The position numbers were made by a program, and so were the translations under genes. From NCBI GenBank assembly GCA_015055725.1, contig SVHO01000007.1, forward strand, positions 1 to 56,301: 56,301 nucleotides of DNA, read 5' to 3'. The number at the start of each line of letters is the position of its first letter. Within the stretch, counting starts at the first letter, position 1. Source of the DNA: Clostridiales bacterium (GTDB lineage: Bacteria > Bacillota > Clostridia > Christensenellales > Borkfalkiaceae). Under the pieces are notes generated by a model, which searched no databases, was not told the DNA's origin, and was given only the letters and a program-made list of their open reading frames with translations. Below, piece by piece: positions 35,229-43,060 of this stretch.

Positions 35229-35660
35229 CTAAATCTCCTTTAATAACACCAAAGCGTTTTCGCCGTCAGAATAATACTTTTTCCGTTCGGAAATCTGATT
35301 AAAGCCGTTTACCGTATAAAATGAAATTGCCGTTAAATTGCTTTTTCTAACTTCTAAAAGAATTCTTGAAATTCCGCTTTCTTTAACTTCTATTTGCATT
35401 TTATCTAAAAGGGCTTTTGCAATCCCCTTTCTTCTAAATTCTTGTTTTACCACAATGCCTTCAAGGTCGGCACAGTCAATGCTTTTATTATACGTTATAA
35501 CGCCTATTAAACAGCCGTCTATCCTTGCCCCAACAGCGCAAAATCTATCCGTATTAAAAGCCGAAATAAGCATTTCTTTATTCCAACCGTCAGAAAAATC
35601 CGTTTGGTACAAACTGATAATTTCATCAACGGCGTTAACGCTCAAAAAGTCAAAACTCAT
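35229..35660 (-). CDS. rimI: Ribosomal-protein-alanine acetyltransferase RimI-like
   Basis: A 143-residue GNAT acetyltransferase. The acetyl-CoA loop is VKQEFRRKGIAKALL, followed by LLEVRKSNLTAISFY and GFNQISERKKYY, the RimI pattern for N-terminal acetylation of S18 or other proteins. It overlaps tsaB by four bases, the common tsaE-tsaB-rimI arrangement. Confidence 0.92.
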   Translation of the reverse strand: MSFDFLSVNAVDEIISLYQTDFSDGWNKEMLISAFNTDRFCAVGARIDGCLIGVITYNKSIDCADLEGIVVKQEFRRKGIAKALLDKMQIEVKESGISRILLEVRKSNLTAISFYTVNGFNQISERKKYYSDGENALVLLKEI

Positions 35661-36262
35661 CTTCCTTCCTCTGCTTGACTTTTTCTAACGTATAAAGGCG
35701 AAAGCGTTTCAATATCACTGCTAACGCAATCAAGTTTATTTTCAATTGCGTTGATTAAGCCTTGAGCAACGCTAACCACTTTAACCTTAAAACCGTCTAT
35801 ACCGTCTATCGCAACTAATAAGTAATCTTCACTTATTCGTTCAAGTTGTTCACGCATAATATAACTCGGCTCGAAAATTACTTTGCCGTTATCGTATCCA
35901 CAAACGTAAAACCCGTTGTGTTTAGCGTCGATAACCGCAAGCACCTTACCTTTTTCATTGTATGCAAGCGTATCGAAAGAAGTTATTGATAAACAAGGTT
36001 TATTAAAAGCAAAGCACATTGCCTTAACCGTTGCAACGCCTATCCTAATACCCGTGAAAGACCCCGCCCCAACAACGCATGCAAAAAAGTCCGCACGGCT
36101 AAAATCAAAACCAACGCTAATCGCAAGTTGTTCAAGTTTAGGCATAAGTTCAACCGAGTGATTAACCCCACACTCAGCGTCGTGCAAAACGAGTTTTTGC
36201 CCGTCTTTGCAAATTATTACGGTAAGATTTTTACCACTTGTGTCTATTGCAAGGTAATTCAT
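35657..36262 (-). CDS. tsaB: tRNA t6A biosynthesis protein TsaB
   Basis: A 201-residue ASKHA-fold pseudo-enzyme that scaffolds TsaD and TsaE in making N6-threonylcarbamoyladenosine at tRNA position 37. Motifs: LAIDTSGKNLTV at the start, GAGSFTGIRIGVATVKAM, and AVIDAKHNGFYV. It overlaps tsaE and rimI by four bases on either side. tsaD is not in the window. Confidence 0.93.
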   Translation of the reverse strand: MNYLAIDTSGKNLTVIICKDGQKLVLHDAECGVNHSVELMPKLEQLAISVGFDFSRADFFACVVGAGSFTGIRIGVATVKAMCFAFNKPCLSITSFDTLAYNEKGKVLAVIDAKHNGFYVCGYDNGKVIFEPSYIMREQLERISEDYLLVAIDGIDGFKVKVVSVAQGLINAIENKLDCVSSDIETLSPLYVRKSQAEEGR

Positions 36263-36654
36263 AAAATAATTTTTCTCTCGTTTTCGCTTATTTTTATAAT
36301 TTCAACTTTTTTTACTTTTTCAGGCAAGGCGTCGCTAATATTTTCCGCCCACTCGATTAAGCAAACGTTATCCCCGCCAAAATAATCGGTTAAACCCAAC
36401 CTTTCAGCATCTTCACCACAAGATAAGCGATAGCAATCATAATGATACAAAAGGTCGCCGTAAACGTTAAGGTATGCGTAAGTTGGGCTGGTGACGCCGT
36501 CAAGCCCAAAAAAACGTGCAACCCCTTTGGTAAACGCAGTTTTGCCTGCTCCTAAATCGCCCGACAAAATAACCACGTCGCCTTTATTCAAAGTTTTAGC
36601 GTACTCAAACGCTATATCTTCGGTTTGTTTTTGACTTTTGGATATAATTTCCAT
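36259..36654 (-). CDS. tsaE: tRNA t6A ATPase TsaE
   Basis: A 131-residue P-loop ATPase of t6A synthesis: LSGDLGAGKTAFTKG (Walker A), SPTYAYLNVY, HYDCYRL and LIEWAENI. AGGTG precedes the ATG. It starts five bases after ribU stops, so it belongs to the riboswitch-headed transcript. Confidence 0.94.
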   Translation of the reverse strand: MEIISKSQKQTEDIAFEYAKTLNKGDVVILSGDLGAGKTAFTKGVARFFGLDGVTSPTYAYLNVYGDLLYHYDCYRLSCGEDAERLGLTDYFGGDNVCLIEWAENISDALPEKVKKVEIIKISENERKIIL

Positions 36655-36659
36655 AACAC

Positions 36660-37241
36660 CTAAGAATTTTGCAAGTTGATTTTCTTGAACAAATAAGATA
36701 TTTTTTTGTAGAGTAAAATAGTTATAATTGAAATAACTACACTTTTTATAGCATTAAACGCCAAAACGTAAGTCCAGAGCGTTGAAAACACCGTGTTTGA
36801 AGTTTCGGTTGGAACAAACGGAACGCTACCCATAAAGAAAGGAAAGTTTATAAATTTGTTTACTAATAGCGACACACCCGTTTGCACAAGACACGCGATA
36901 AATAGAGTTATAATAACCGTTTTGAACCCCTTTTTATAGTAATAAACGATAGAAGGAATTAAAACGTAAGCGGTAGTAATTATGATGTTAGCAAGTTCGC
37001 CAACACCCCCCGTACTACCAACGGTTATGTGAATAAGTTCTTTAACGAGCGTGACTAGGATTGCAGGAACAGGCCCGTACATAAACCCTGCAAGCATAAC
37101 GAAAACGTTAGATAAGTCAAGTTCTAAAAAACTTGCAGGCGTTCCGGCAAAAATAGGCATTTCAAGTAAATAAACGACGAAGGATAGAGCCGAAAAAACA
37201 GCCATTCCTGCAATATTTTTGGTGGTAAAAACGTTTTTCAT
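36660..37241 (-). CDS. ribU: ECF transporter S component, riboflavin (RibU)
   Basis: A 193-residue, six-helix substrate-binding subunit of an energy-coupling factor transporter. FLELDLSNVFVMLAGFMYGP and VKELIHITVGSTGG match RibU. The FMN riboswitch directly upstream confirms riboflavin as substrate. The EcfA/EcfT module is not in the window. Its ribosome site GGGGTG can be masked by a hairpin. Confidence 0.94.
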   Translation of the reverse strand: MKNVFTTKNIAGMAVFSALSFVVYLLEMPIFAGTPASFLELDLSNVFVMLAGFMYGPVPAILVTLVKELIHITVGSTGGVGELANIIITTAYVLIPSIVYYYKKGFKTVIITLFIACLVQTGVSLLVNKFINFPFFMGSVPFVPTETSNTVFSTLWTYVLAFNAIKSVVISIITILLYKKISYLFKKINLQNS

Positions 37242-37247
37242 AAAAAT

Positions 37248-37321
37248 ACACCCCGTAAAAAAATATTTTAGGGGCGTAAAAAAATCAAGATAAAATTAAA
37301 CGCGAAAATGCGCGCGCTTAA
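37248..37321 (-). promoter_or_regulatory. Expression platform of the FMN riboswitch
   Basis: Two hairpins lie between aptamer and ATG. The first, TTAAGCGCG/CGCGTTTAA (37321-37296), is followed by TTTTATC and resembles a terminator. The second pairs ACGCCCC (37277-37271) with the ribosome site GGGGTGT (37254-37248). Control could therefore be at transcription, at translation, or both. Confidence 0.65.
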
Positions 37322-37432
37322 AATTCTTTTCCCATCCGGACTATACCGTCGGTCACGGAATTAAACCGTGTCAGCCACAAGGCTCGCAGACTATACTGCC
37401 GATGGGGAATTTCACCCCGCCCCAAAGAATTC
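37322..37432 (-). promoter_or_regulatory. FMN riboswitch (RFN element)
   Basis: The minus strand carries the RFN core: GGGGCGGGGTGAAATTCCCC, GGCAGTATAGTC, GCGAGCC, GACCGACGGTATAGTCCGGATG, shown here in parts, closed by P1 AATTCTTT/AAAGAATT. Ligand-bound FMN normally turns expression off. The RNA start is predicted at 37432, exactly the first base of P1. Confidence 0.96.
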
Positions 37433-37438
37433 GATTAT

Positions 37439-37467
37439 ATTTTAATATTATTTACGCCTTTTGTAAA
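37439..37467 (-). promoter_or_regulatory. Promoter of the ribU operon
   Basis: TTTACA (37467-37462), 17-bp spacer, TAAAAT (37444-37439). Further up (37479-37500) an AAAAGC-AAAT-GCTTTT hairpin sits in the otherwise featureless spacer. Confidence 0.75.
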
Positions 37468-37585
37468 GCGATTTAATTAAAAAAAGCAAATGCTTTTAAA
37501 TTACGATAAAAAAATTCATATATCAACAAATACTTTCACTAAATAGCCACGTATTTATGGTAATTTTTAGTCAAAGGGGAAAATT

Positions 37586-37849
37586 ATGAATGAATTTATT
37601 GTATCTTTTATTTTAGGTTTAATCTGCACCGCGTCTACGTTCACGATTTCTTTAATAATCGTTTTAGGTGCAAAAAGTTTATTAAAACACCTTAGCCGTT
37701 TAGCACCTGCTAAACCCGTTGCCACTTGCCAAAAAGACAAAGAGATAAAACCCAAACCACCGCGTGCGCCAAAAACCCCACAAGTTGTGCGGAGCATTGA
37801 AATAGACCCAAGCACGGTTGATAGAATTTACGTTAAAAAATCTTCTTAA
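37586..37849 (+). CDS. Small single-pass membrane protein
   Basis: An 87-residue protein of unknown function. One N-terminal membrane helix (FIVSFILGLICTASTFTISL, 4-23, extending to 29) is followed by a basic, Pro-rich linker (KPKPPRAPKTPQ) and a short tail. AAAGGGG lies seven bases before the ATG. Its TAA and the TAA of rsfS on the other strand overlap in a shared TTAA. An opposite-strand frame over the same bases has no ribosome site and is ignored. Confidence 0.7.
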   Translation: MNEFIVSFILGLICTASTFTISLIIVLGAKSLLKHLSRLAPAKPVATCQKDKEIKPKPPRAPKTPQVVRSIEIDPSTVDRIYVKKSS

Positions 37850-38187
37850 TATTTAGTGGTGTTTTTATCGTCGCCCCAAAGGCTTTCAAGATGATAAAAA
37901 AGCCTAGTTTCGTCGTTAAAAATATGCACTAAAACGTCGCCGTAATCAAGAACTGCCCAACGGCCTTCTCTAACCCCTTCGCGACGGACGGGTGCAACGC
38001 CAAGTTTGTCCATTTCTTCTTCAACGTGTTCGATAAGCGCGCGCGTATGCGTCATTGAACGGCCACCCGCAACAACGTAATAATCAGTCACTTCGGTTTT
38101 CCCGCGAACGTCTATGCTAACGACGTCTTCAGCCTTGTGGTCACATAAACATTGACAAATTTTTTCTACAAATTCTTTTGAATCCAT
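37846..38187 (-). CDS. rsfS: Ribosome silencing factor RsfS
   Basis: A 113-residue RsfS/Iojap protein that binds L14 and blocks subunit joining in starvation. VSIDVRGKTEVTDYYVVAGG, RREGVREGRWAVLDYGDVLVHIF and REYY-like FYHLESLWGD mark the family. It follows nadD-yqeK by 15 bp, the standard neighbourhood. Confidence 0.95.
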   Translation of the reverse strand: MDSKEFVEKICQCLCDHKAEDVVSIDVRGKTEVTDYYVVAGGRSMTHTRALIEHVEEEMDKLGVAPVRREGVREGRWAVLDYGDVLVHIFNDETRLFYHLESLWGDDKNTTKY

Positions 38188-38202
38188 TTTTTTATACTTC
38201 CT

Positions 38203-39330
38203 TTATGATTTAACGTAAAACGCAAAGGCGTTTAACGTTTCAAAATATATTTTTTGTTTTTTGTTTATTAAGTGAATAAACTCTTCTTTTAAGCACTCTA
38301 CAAAACATTTTTCAAAGTCGTCTTTTTCAAACAATTCTCTAAGTTTATCAACGCCTTCGTAATCTCTGTCTTCTTCAATCATATCGGCAACGAAAATAAG
38401 TTTAGCAAGCGCGCTCATATCGGCTTTACCCGACGTGTGATAACGGATTGCGTCGATTATTTCTTCATCACAAACGCCAAGTTTATTTTTAGCAATAAAC
38501 GCGCCCAAAAAAGCGTGCACAACCGGTGCGGGGATATCTTGGTCTAATATAAATCCATCAACGCTTTTGGGGTCGATATACTTAGCGCAATCATGCAGAG
38601 TTGCAGTTAATTTAACTTTATTTTTATCAAGCCCTAACGCTTTTGCTTTAGAGAGTGCCGTTATAACAACGTTTGCCGTGTGCTTAACGCGTTTAGGGGG
38701 CAAAGTTCTTTTAATAAACTCAGCGTACTTATCACCGAGATATAAACCTTTTTGTGCAACGTATTCACTAACGCCAAAAGGCACTAATTGATTTATATCC
38801 AGCCCAAATTCTGTATAAACCCTAATCTTAGTTGAAGACGCGCTTTTGCCTTGATAAGAAAGTTTAACGAATTGTTTGCCGAAAGTTTTATTAAAATATT
38901 CTTTTTCTTTTTCAAAATCGGCAAAAAACTCTTGTCTGCCAAACACGGCAAGCGTGCAGTTTTCGAGAATTTTTTCAGGCAATTTCCAATTTTTAAAATC
39001 GGCAAGCATATCCCCACCGACTATAAAGAATATTTGCGCGTTTTTATATTGTTCTTTAAAATGGCTAACCGTAAGGTAAGTATAACTTTTGCCTTGATTA
39101 TTAACTTCAAAATCGCTAACTTCAATTTTTTCATATCCCTTAAATGCGATTTTAAGCATATTTATTCTATCGGTTGCGGGTGCAGGGGTTTCACTTTTGT
39201 GCGGGGGGATAAAGGTTGGAATTACAAAGAGTTTATTAAGCTTTAATTCTTCAACCGCCGAAAGAGCAAGTTTAACGTGTTCAACGTGAACGGGATTAAA
39301 CGTTCCACCCAAAATACCTATTTTATCCAT
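38203..39330 (-). CDS. nadD: NadD-YqeK fusion: nicotinate-nucleotide adenylyltransferase and HD phosphohydrolase
   Basis: A 375-residue two-domain protein. Residues 1-200 are NadD (GILGGTFNPVHVEH, FIVGGDMLADFKNW, SSTKIR), making deamido-NAD. From about 212, a YqeK HD domain (KRVKHTANVV, LHDCAK, VHAFLGA, YHTSGKADMS), which cleaves dinucleoside tetraphosphates in other species. In Bacillus these are adjacent separate genes. The ATG at 39330 starts at the predicted transcription start and lacks a ribosome site; the open frame upstream to 39438 covers the promoter. Confidence 0.93.
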   Translation of the reverse strand: MDKIGILGGTFNPVHVEHVKLALSAVEELKLNKLFVIPTFIPPHKSETPAPATDRINMLKIAFKGYEKIEVSDFEVNNQGKSYTYLTVSHFKEQYKNAQIFFIVGGDMLADFKNWKLPEKILENCTLAVFGRQEFFADFEKEKEYFNKTFGKQFVKLSYQGKSASSTKIRVYTEFGLDINQLVPFGVSEYVAQKGLYLGDKYAEFIKRTLPPKRVKHTANVVITALSKAKALGLDKNKVKLTATLHDCAKYIDPKSVDGFILDQDIPAPVVHAFLGAFIAKNKLGVCDEEIIDAIRYHTSGKADMSALAKLIFVADMIEEDRDYEGVDKLRELFEKDDFEKCFVECLKEEFIHLINKKQKIYFETLNAFAFYVKS

Positions 39331-39336
39331 ATTTTT

Positions 39337-39365
39337 ATTATCGCACATTTTTAGAATAAAATCAA
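39337..39365 (-). promoter_or_regulatory. Promoter giving a leaderless nadD-yqeK mRNA
   Basis: TTGATT (39365-39360), 17-bp spacer, GATAAT (39342-39337), then six bases to the ATG at 39330. Confidence 0.68.
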
Positions 39366-39498
39366 TATATTTTATCTTCAAAAAGGCTATGTGAAAAAAT
39401 TTATTATCTAACGTGTATAAAAAAAGGTTGCGTGGCAATAATTAAACAAAACCACCGTTATTTTGCGCAAAAATTTGTGCAAAGCAAAAAGGATAATT

Positions 39499-40281
39499 AT
39501 GAAAATAACGCTACCTATAATTTCAGACGTTTTGTTTAGTGCCTTTATAAGTTTTATTCTATCTTTCGTTTTATTAAACTATTTTTTTGATAGATTGCCA
39601 GCGATATCTCTTTCTTTAACTTTATCGCTTATAATAGCAATCTTTGCATTTAAGAAATTTACTGCGAAAAGCGAAAAACAAAAACTCAACGTAAAAGAAA
39701 AGCGTGAACGTGATATTGCTCTTTCACAACTAAACCTTTACACCACAACTGAAAAAAACGACTTAATTGAGCGCGCACTAAAAAACGCTGGTTATCAAAC
39801 CAAAAGACGCCGTGGTGGAATATACCTTGCCGATAAACGCGTTTACATTTACGCCCTATTTTCTTTTGACGGCGTTAGCAAGTCTGACGTGGTTAAAGTT
39901 TTTAACACAATCTCATCTTTAGACACCGCGTATATTATTTCAGGCAAGTTTTTGCCCGAAGTTTTAGAATTTGCCTCGCGTTTTGACGGCAGAATAAAAA
40001 CTGCCGAGTTTGACGGTGTTTACAAGTTTTTATTAGAAAACGGCGCCCTTCCACGCCAAAAGTTTGTTTTTAAGGATAAAACGCCCCTAAACTTTGCCGT
40101 ATTAAAAACGTTATTTCTAAAAAAGAACGCAAAAAAACTATTTTTCTTTGGACTATTATTTTTGTTTTCAAGTCCATTTGTTCCGCTAAAAATTTATTAT
40201 GTGATATTCGGCTGTTTATTTTTAATAATGGCGTTATTTTCTAAACTTTTCGGATACGACAATATAAAAACTCATAACTAA
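39499..40281 (+). CDS. Membrane protein of unknown function
   Basis: A 260-residue protein with two N-terminal helices (SAFISFILSFVLLNYFF, LSLTLSLIIAIFAF), a central soluble domain (about 65-205: LIERALKNAGYQTKRRRGGIYLADKRVYIYALFS in part, recalling nuclease-like restriction folds without a confirmed active site) and two C-terminal helices (KLFFFGLLFLFSSPFV, IFGCLFLIMALF). AAAGGA precedes the ATG at 39499. The frame after its TAA stays open for 35 codons. No family is recognised. Confidence 0.68.
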   Translation: MKITLPIISDVLFSAFISFILSFVLLNYFFDRLPAISLSLTLSLIIAIFAFKKFTAKSEKQKLNVKEKRERDIALSQLNLYTTTEKNDLIERALKNAGYQTKRRRGGIYLADKRVYIYALFSFDGVSKSDVVKVFNTISSLDTAYIISGKFLPEVLEFASRFDGRIKTAEFDGVYKFLLENGALPRQKFVFKDKTPLNFAVLKTLFLKKNAKKLFFFGLLFLFSSPFVPLKIYYVIFGCLFLIMALFSKLFGYDNIKTHN

Positions 40282-40389
40282 GCAATCCTTAAAACACTCT
40301 CTTTGCAAACCCTAAAAGAACAAATTAAACAACAAATCATCTCTTCTATTCTTAAAGAAATTGAAAAGAAATTAAATGAAATTTTATAA
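40282..40389 (+). other. Open reading-frame extension after the 39499 gene stop
   Basis: In the same frame as the membrane protein, 35 sense codons follow its TAA before the next TAA at 40387. They encode an amphipathic helix pattern (LKEQIKQQIISSILKEIEKK). No ribosome site precedes the internal TTG. It may be a lost C-terminal tail, or chance in AT-rich DNA. Confidence 0.3.
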
Positions 40390-40411
40390 TGCGAATTTCA
40401 ACCTATACAAA

Positions 40412-40443
40412 AACGCCCACCTGAAAAGGTGGGCGTTCTTTTT
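40412..40443. terminator. Bidirectional terminator between the membrane protein gene and yhbY
   Basis: AACGCCCACCT (40412-40422), GAAA tetraloop, AGGTGGGCGTT (40427-40437), then CTTTTTT. Confidence 0.92.
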
Positions 40444-40736
40444 TAGAAAATTATATGTTCAACTTTGGGATTTTTGCTTCTGCGATAAAAAACCAACTTT
40501 CTACCCGTTGCACAAACGAATTCAGCGTTTAGTTTTTCAGCAATTTCAAACCCTGCTTGTTTTGGAACGAGCATTGAGTTTTCTAAAACGGTCACTTTAA
40601 TAATTTCTCTCTTTTCAATGGCTTTATCAAGGCTTTCAATCAAACTTTCGTTAACACCCATCTTGCCCACTTGGGTGACGGGTTCAATGTTAGAAGCTAT
40701 TGAACGAAGATTGCTTCTCTCTTTTGAACTTAACAT
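40443..40736 (-). CDS. yhbY: YhbY family RNA-binding protein
   Basis: A 97-residue CRM-domain protein linked to 50S assembly. LSSKERSNLRSIASNIEPV, QVGKMGVNESL (GxxG loop region) and ATGRKLVFYRRS are characteristic. AAAGGAG before the ATG at 40736 sets the start. It follows obgE by ten bases, as in many Firmicutes. Confidence 0.92.
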   Translation of the reverse strand: MLSSKERSNLRSIASNIEPVTQVGKMGVNESLIESLDKAIEKREIIKVTVLENSMLVPKQAGFEIAEKLNAEFVCATGRKLVFYRRSKNPKVEHIIF

Positions 40737-40746
40737 ATACACTCCT

Positions 40747-42009
40747 TTAATCAACAAATTCGAATTCTTCACCGCCGATTATAACGGTTGATTTATCAGT
40801 TGCGCCCATTTTTCTAAGTTCTGCAATAATTCCACGGTCTCGCAAAACTTTGTGTAAATATGCAAGTGAATTCATATCGTCAAGCACAACGTTTCTTTTA
40901 AGAACGTCAACGAGCGTGCCAACGATAACGAACGTTTCGCCCTCTTTAAATATTTCGTAAGAGAGCCTTTCGGGTTTAACGTAATTAAACTCTTCAAATT
41001 CTAACGGCTTAACGGGTGGAAGTTTTTCAAGAGCAGTGTAAACTGCTTTTTTCAATTGGTCAAGCCCCTCACCTGTCACAGCAGAAATAGGTATAATTTT
41101 TTTGCCCCTTCCCACTTTTTGCTTAAATTCTTTTAACTTTTCATCTGCACCGTAAACGTCACACTTATTGGCAACGATTATTTGTTTTAGTTTGCTAAGT
41201 GCCTTGCTATAACTTTTAAGTTCGGCGTTAATTTTTAAATAATCGTCGTAAGGGTCGCGCCCTTCTAAGCCCGAAACGTCAACCACGTGAACGAGCATAC
41301 GCGTTCTTTCAATATGCCTTAAAAAGTCAATCCCAAGCCCTGCCCCTTCGCTTGCGCCTTCAATAAGACCGGGGATATCTGCAACTAAAAACTGGTTATC
41401 GTAATAATCGCAAACACCTAAATTTGGAGATAAAGTTGTAAAGTGATAGTTTGCAATCTTTGGGCGCGCACGCGTTATTTTGCTAAGCAAGGTTGATTTG
41501 CCAACGTTTGGAAAACCCACCAAGCCAACGTCCGCAATAGTTTTAAGTTCTAAAACTACTTGTTTGGTTTCGGTTTTTTCTCCCGTTTGAGAAAAGTGTG
41601 GCGCGTGCCTACGTGAATTTTTAAACTTTGCGTTTCCTTTTCCGCCGTCACCACCGACTAAAACAACCTTTCTTTGCCCGTCTGTAAACATATCGGCAAT
41701 AATGTTGCCAGTTTCCCTATCCTTAATAACCGTTCCCAAAGGAACTTTTAACACAAGGTCTTCGCCAGACTTACCAAAACAGTCCTTTGCGCCACCTTGT
41801 TCGCCGTTTTCAGCAACGTATTTAGTCTTGTAATAATAATCCGAAAGGTTGGTTAAGTGCTTGTCCGCAACGAAGATTATATCTCCGCCCTTTCCGCCGT
41901 CACCGCCGTCAGGCCCACCGCTAACCTTTCCTTTATAATGTATGAACGAAGTGATGCCGTTTCCGCCGTCACCCGCTTTAATAGTAATTATTGCTCTATC
42001 TATAAACAT
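40747..42009 (-). CDS. obgE: GTPase Obg/CgtA
   Basis: A 420-residue Obg GTPase of ribosome assembly and stress control. The Gly-rich N-terminal Obg fold (AGDGGNGITSF, GGDGGKGGDI), the G domain (GFPNVGKSTLLS, VADIPGLIEGA, NKCD) and the C-terminal OCT domain (LSYEIFKEGETFVIVG) are complete. AAAGGTGA precedes the ATG; nth is three bases upstream. Confidence 0.97.
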   Translation of the reverse strand: MFIDRAIITIKAGDGGNGITSFIHYKGKVSGGPDGGDGGKGGDIIFVADKHLTNLSDYYYKTKYVAENGEQGGAKDCFGKSGEDLVLKVPLGTVIKDRETGNIIADMFTDGQRKVVLVGGDGGKGNAKFKNSRRHAPHFSQTGEKTETKQVVLELKTIADVGLVGFPNVGKSTLLSKITRARPKIANYHFTTLSPNLGVCDYYDNQFLVADIPGLIEGASEGAGLGIDFLRHIERTRMLVHVVDVSGLEGRDPYDDYLKINAELKSYSKALSKLKQIIVANKCDVYGADEKLKEFKQKVGRGKKIIPISAVTGEGLDQLKKAVYTALEKLPPVKPLEFEEFNYVKPERLSYEIFKEGETFVIVGTLVDVLKRNVVLDDMNSLAYLHKVLRDRGIIAELRKMGATDKSTVIIGGEEFEFVD

Positions 42010-42012
42010 ATT

Positions 42013-42639
42013 TCACCTTTTAATCTTTTTTTCACACTCTTCTTTAATAGGACAATTTATGCAGTCTGGATTTTTTGCTTTGCAAAAACTTCGCCCTAAA
42101 TATATCAAATAATGGTGCGCACGCGACCAGTCTTTTTTTTCCAAAATTTTCATCAATGCCTTTTCAGTGCTTAAAACGTTTTTTTCTTTAACTAGCCCTA
42201 TCCTGTTGCTAACCCTAAAAACGTGCGTATCCACCGCTATTGCACTTCCACCGAACGCAACGCTATAAACAACGTTTGCAGTTTTTCTGCCCACGCCTGC
42301 AAGCGTCCTTAAACTTTCTAAATCACTTGGCACTTCCGCGCCGAATTTTTCGATAATATCTTTGCTCGCCGATAAAATGTGTTCGGCTTTGCTCTTATAA
42401 AGCCCACAAGAAAAAATATACTTTTCTAACTCCGTTTGAGTTAACTCTAACATTTTTTGCGGAGTGTTGTGTTCTTTAAATAAAACACTCGTTATTTTAT
42501 TAACTCGTTCGTCAGTACATTGTGCTGAAAGAATAACCGCAATAAGCAGTTCATAAGGCGTGGAAAAATTAAGCGCAGGCTTGTCCGTGAACACCCCCGA
42601 TAATTTATCCACTATTTTGTTTGCGGTTTTTTTATCCAT
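42013..42639 (-). CDS. nth: Endonuclease III
   Basis: A 208-residue DNA glycosylase/AP lyase. The helix-hairpin-helix LRTLAGVGRKTANVV contains the catalytic Lys, VDTHVFRVSNR holds the Asp, and the [4Fe-4S] cysteines are in CKAKNPDCINCPIKEEC. It repairs oxidised pyrimidines. First gene of nth-obgE-yhbY, with AAGGTGAG upstream. Confidence 0.96.
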   Translation of the reverse strand: MDKKTANKIVDKLSGVFTDKPALNFSTPYELLIAVILSAQCTDERVNKITSVLFKEHNTPQKMLELTQTELEKYIFSCGLYKSKAEHILSASKDIIEKFGAEVPSDLESLRTLAGVGRKTANVVYSVAFGGSAIAVDTHVFRVSNRIGLVKEKNVLSTEKALMKILEKKDWSRAHHYLIYLGRSFCKAKNPDCINCPIKEECEKKIKR

Positions 42640-42707
42640 ACTCTCACCTTAAATAGTTTAACACAAGCAGTATAGATTTTGCAAGCGGATTTTTCGGGGT
42701 TTTTAAC

Positions 42708-42965
42708 TTAAATGCTTCTAACTATGCGTTTTCCACCGTAAGCGGTCACTAAGAAAAAGCCTGCAAAAGCACTTAAACTAGATAATTGAACGATTCTTTT
42801 CACGACTTGCAACCGTGTTTTTGAAATTTTAACGGAAAGCCCACACCCAACACCCGCTTCTTTTGGGGTGTTAATTATTTCGTTTTGCACCCCTAAGTGC
42901 GTCAAATGTTCAGAAAACTTCACCGTTTGCGCGCGCGAGCGAAACGCAACCACAACGTAATCCAT
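42708..42965 (-). CDS. DUF3343 family protein (putative Se/S carrier)
   Basis: An 85-residue protein like DUF3343, small proteins linked by gene context to selenium and sulfur handling. The single strand-helix core ends at the conserved CG in AGVGCGLSVKI, the proposed carrier Cys. AAAGGAG precedes the ATG. It is divergent from a cysteine-desulfurase-like gene across 95 bp, a suggestive pairing. No selD, yedF or sel gene is visible here. Confidence 0.78.
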   Translation of the reverse strand: MDYVVVAFRSRAQTVKFSEHLTHLGVQNEIINTPKEAGVGCGLSVKISKTRLQVVKRIVQLSSLSAFAGFFLVTAYGGKRIVRSI

Positions 42966-43060
42966 AAAACTTTTCTCCTTTGCATAAATTAAAGCGTTCC
43001 CTTATACAATATAGTATTAGTTTTTTTATTATTTTGTTAACCTTTTAAGGAGAAGAATTT

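Noticed and set aside
37567-37815. Minus-strand frame opposite the 87-residue membrane protein
   Set aside because: No ribosome site and no recognisable protein; the plus frame has AAAGGGG and a membrane helix.
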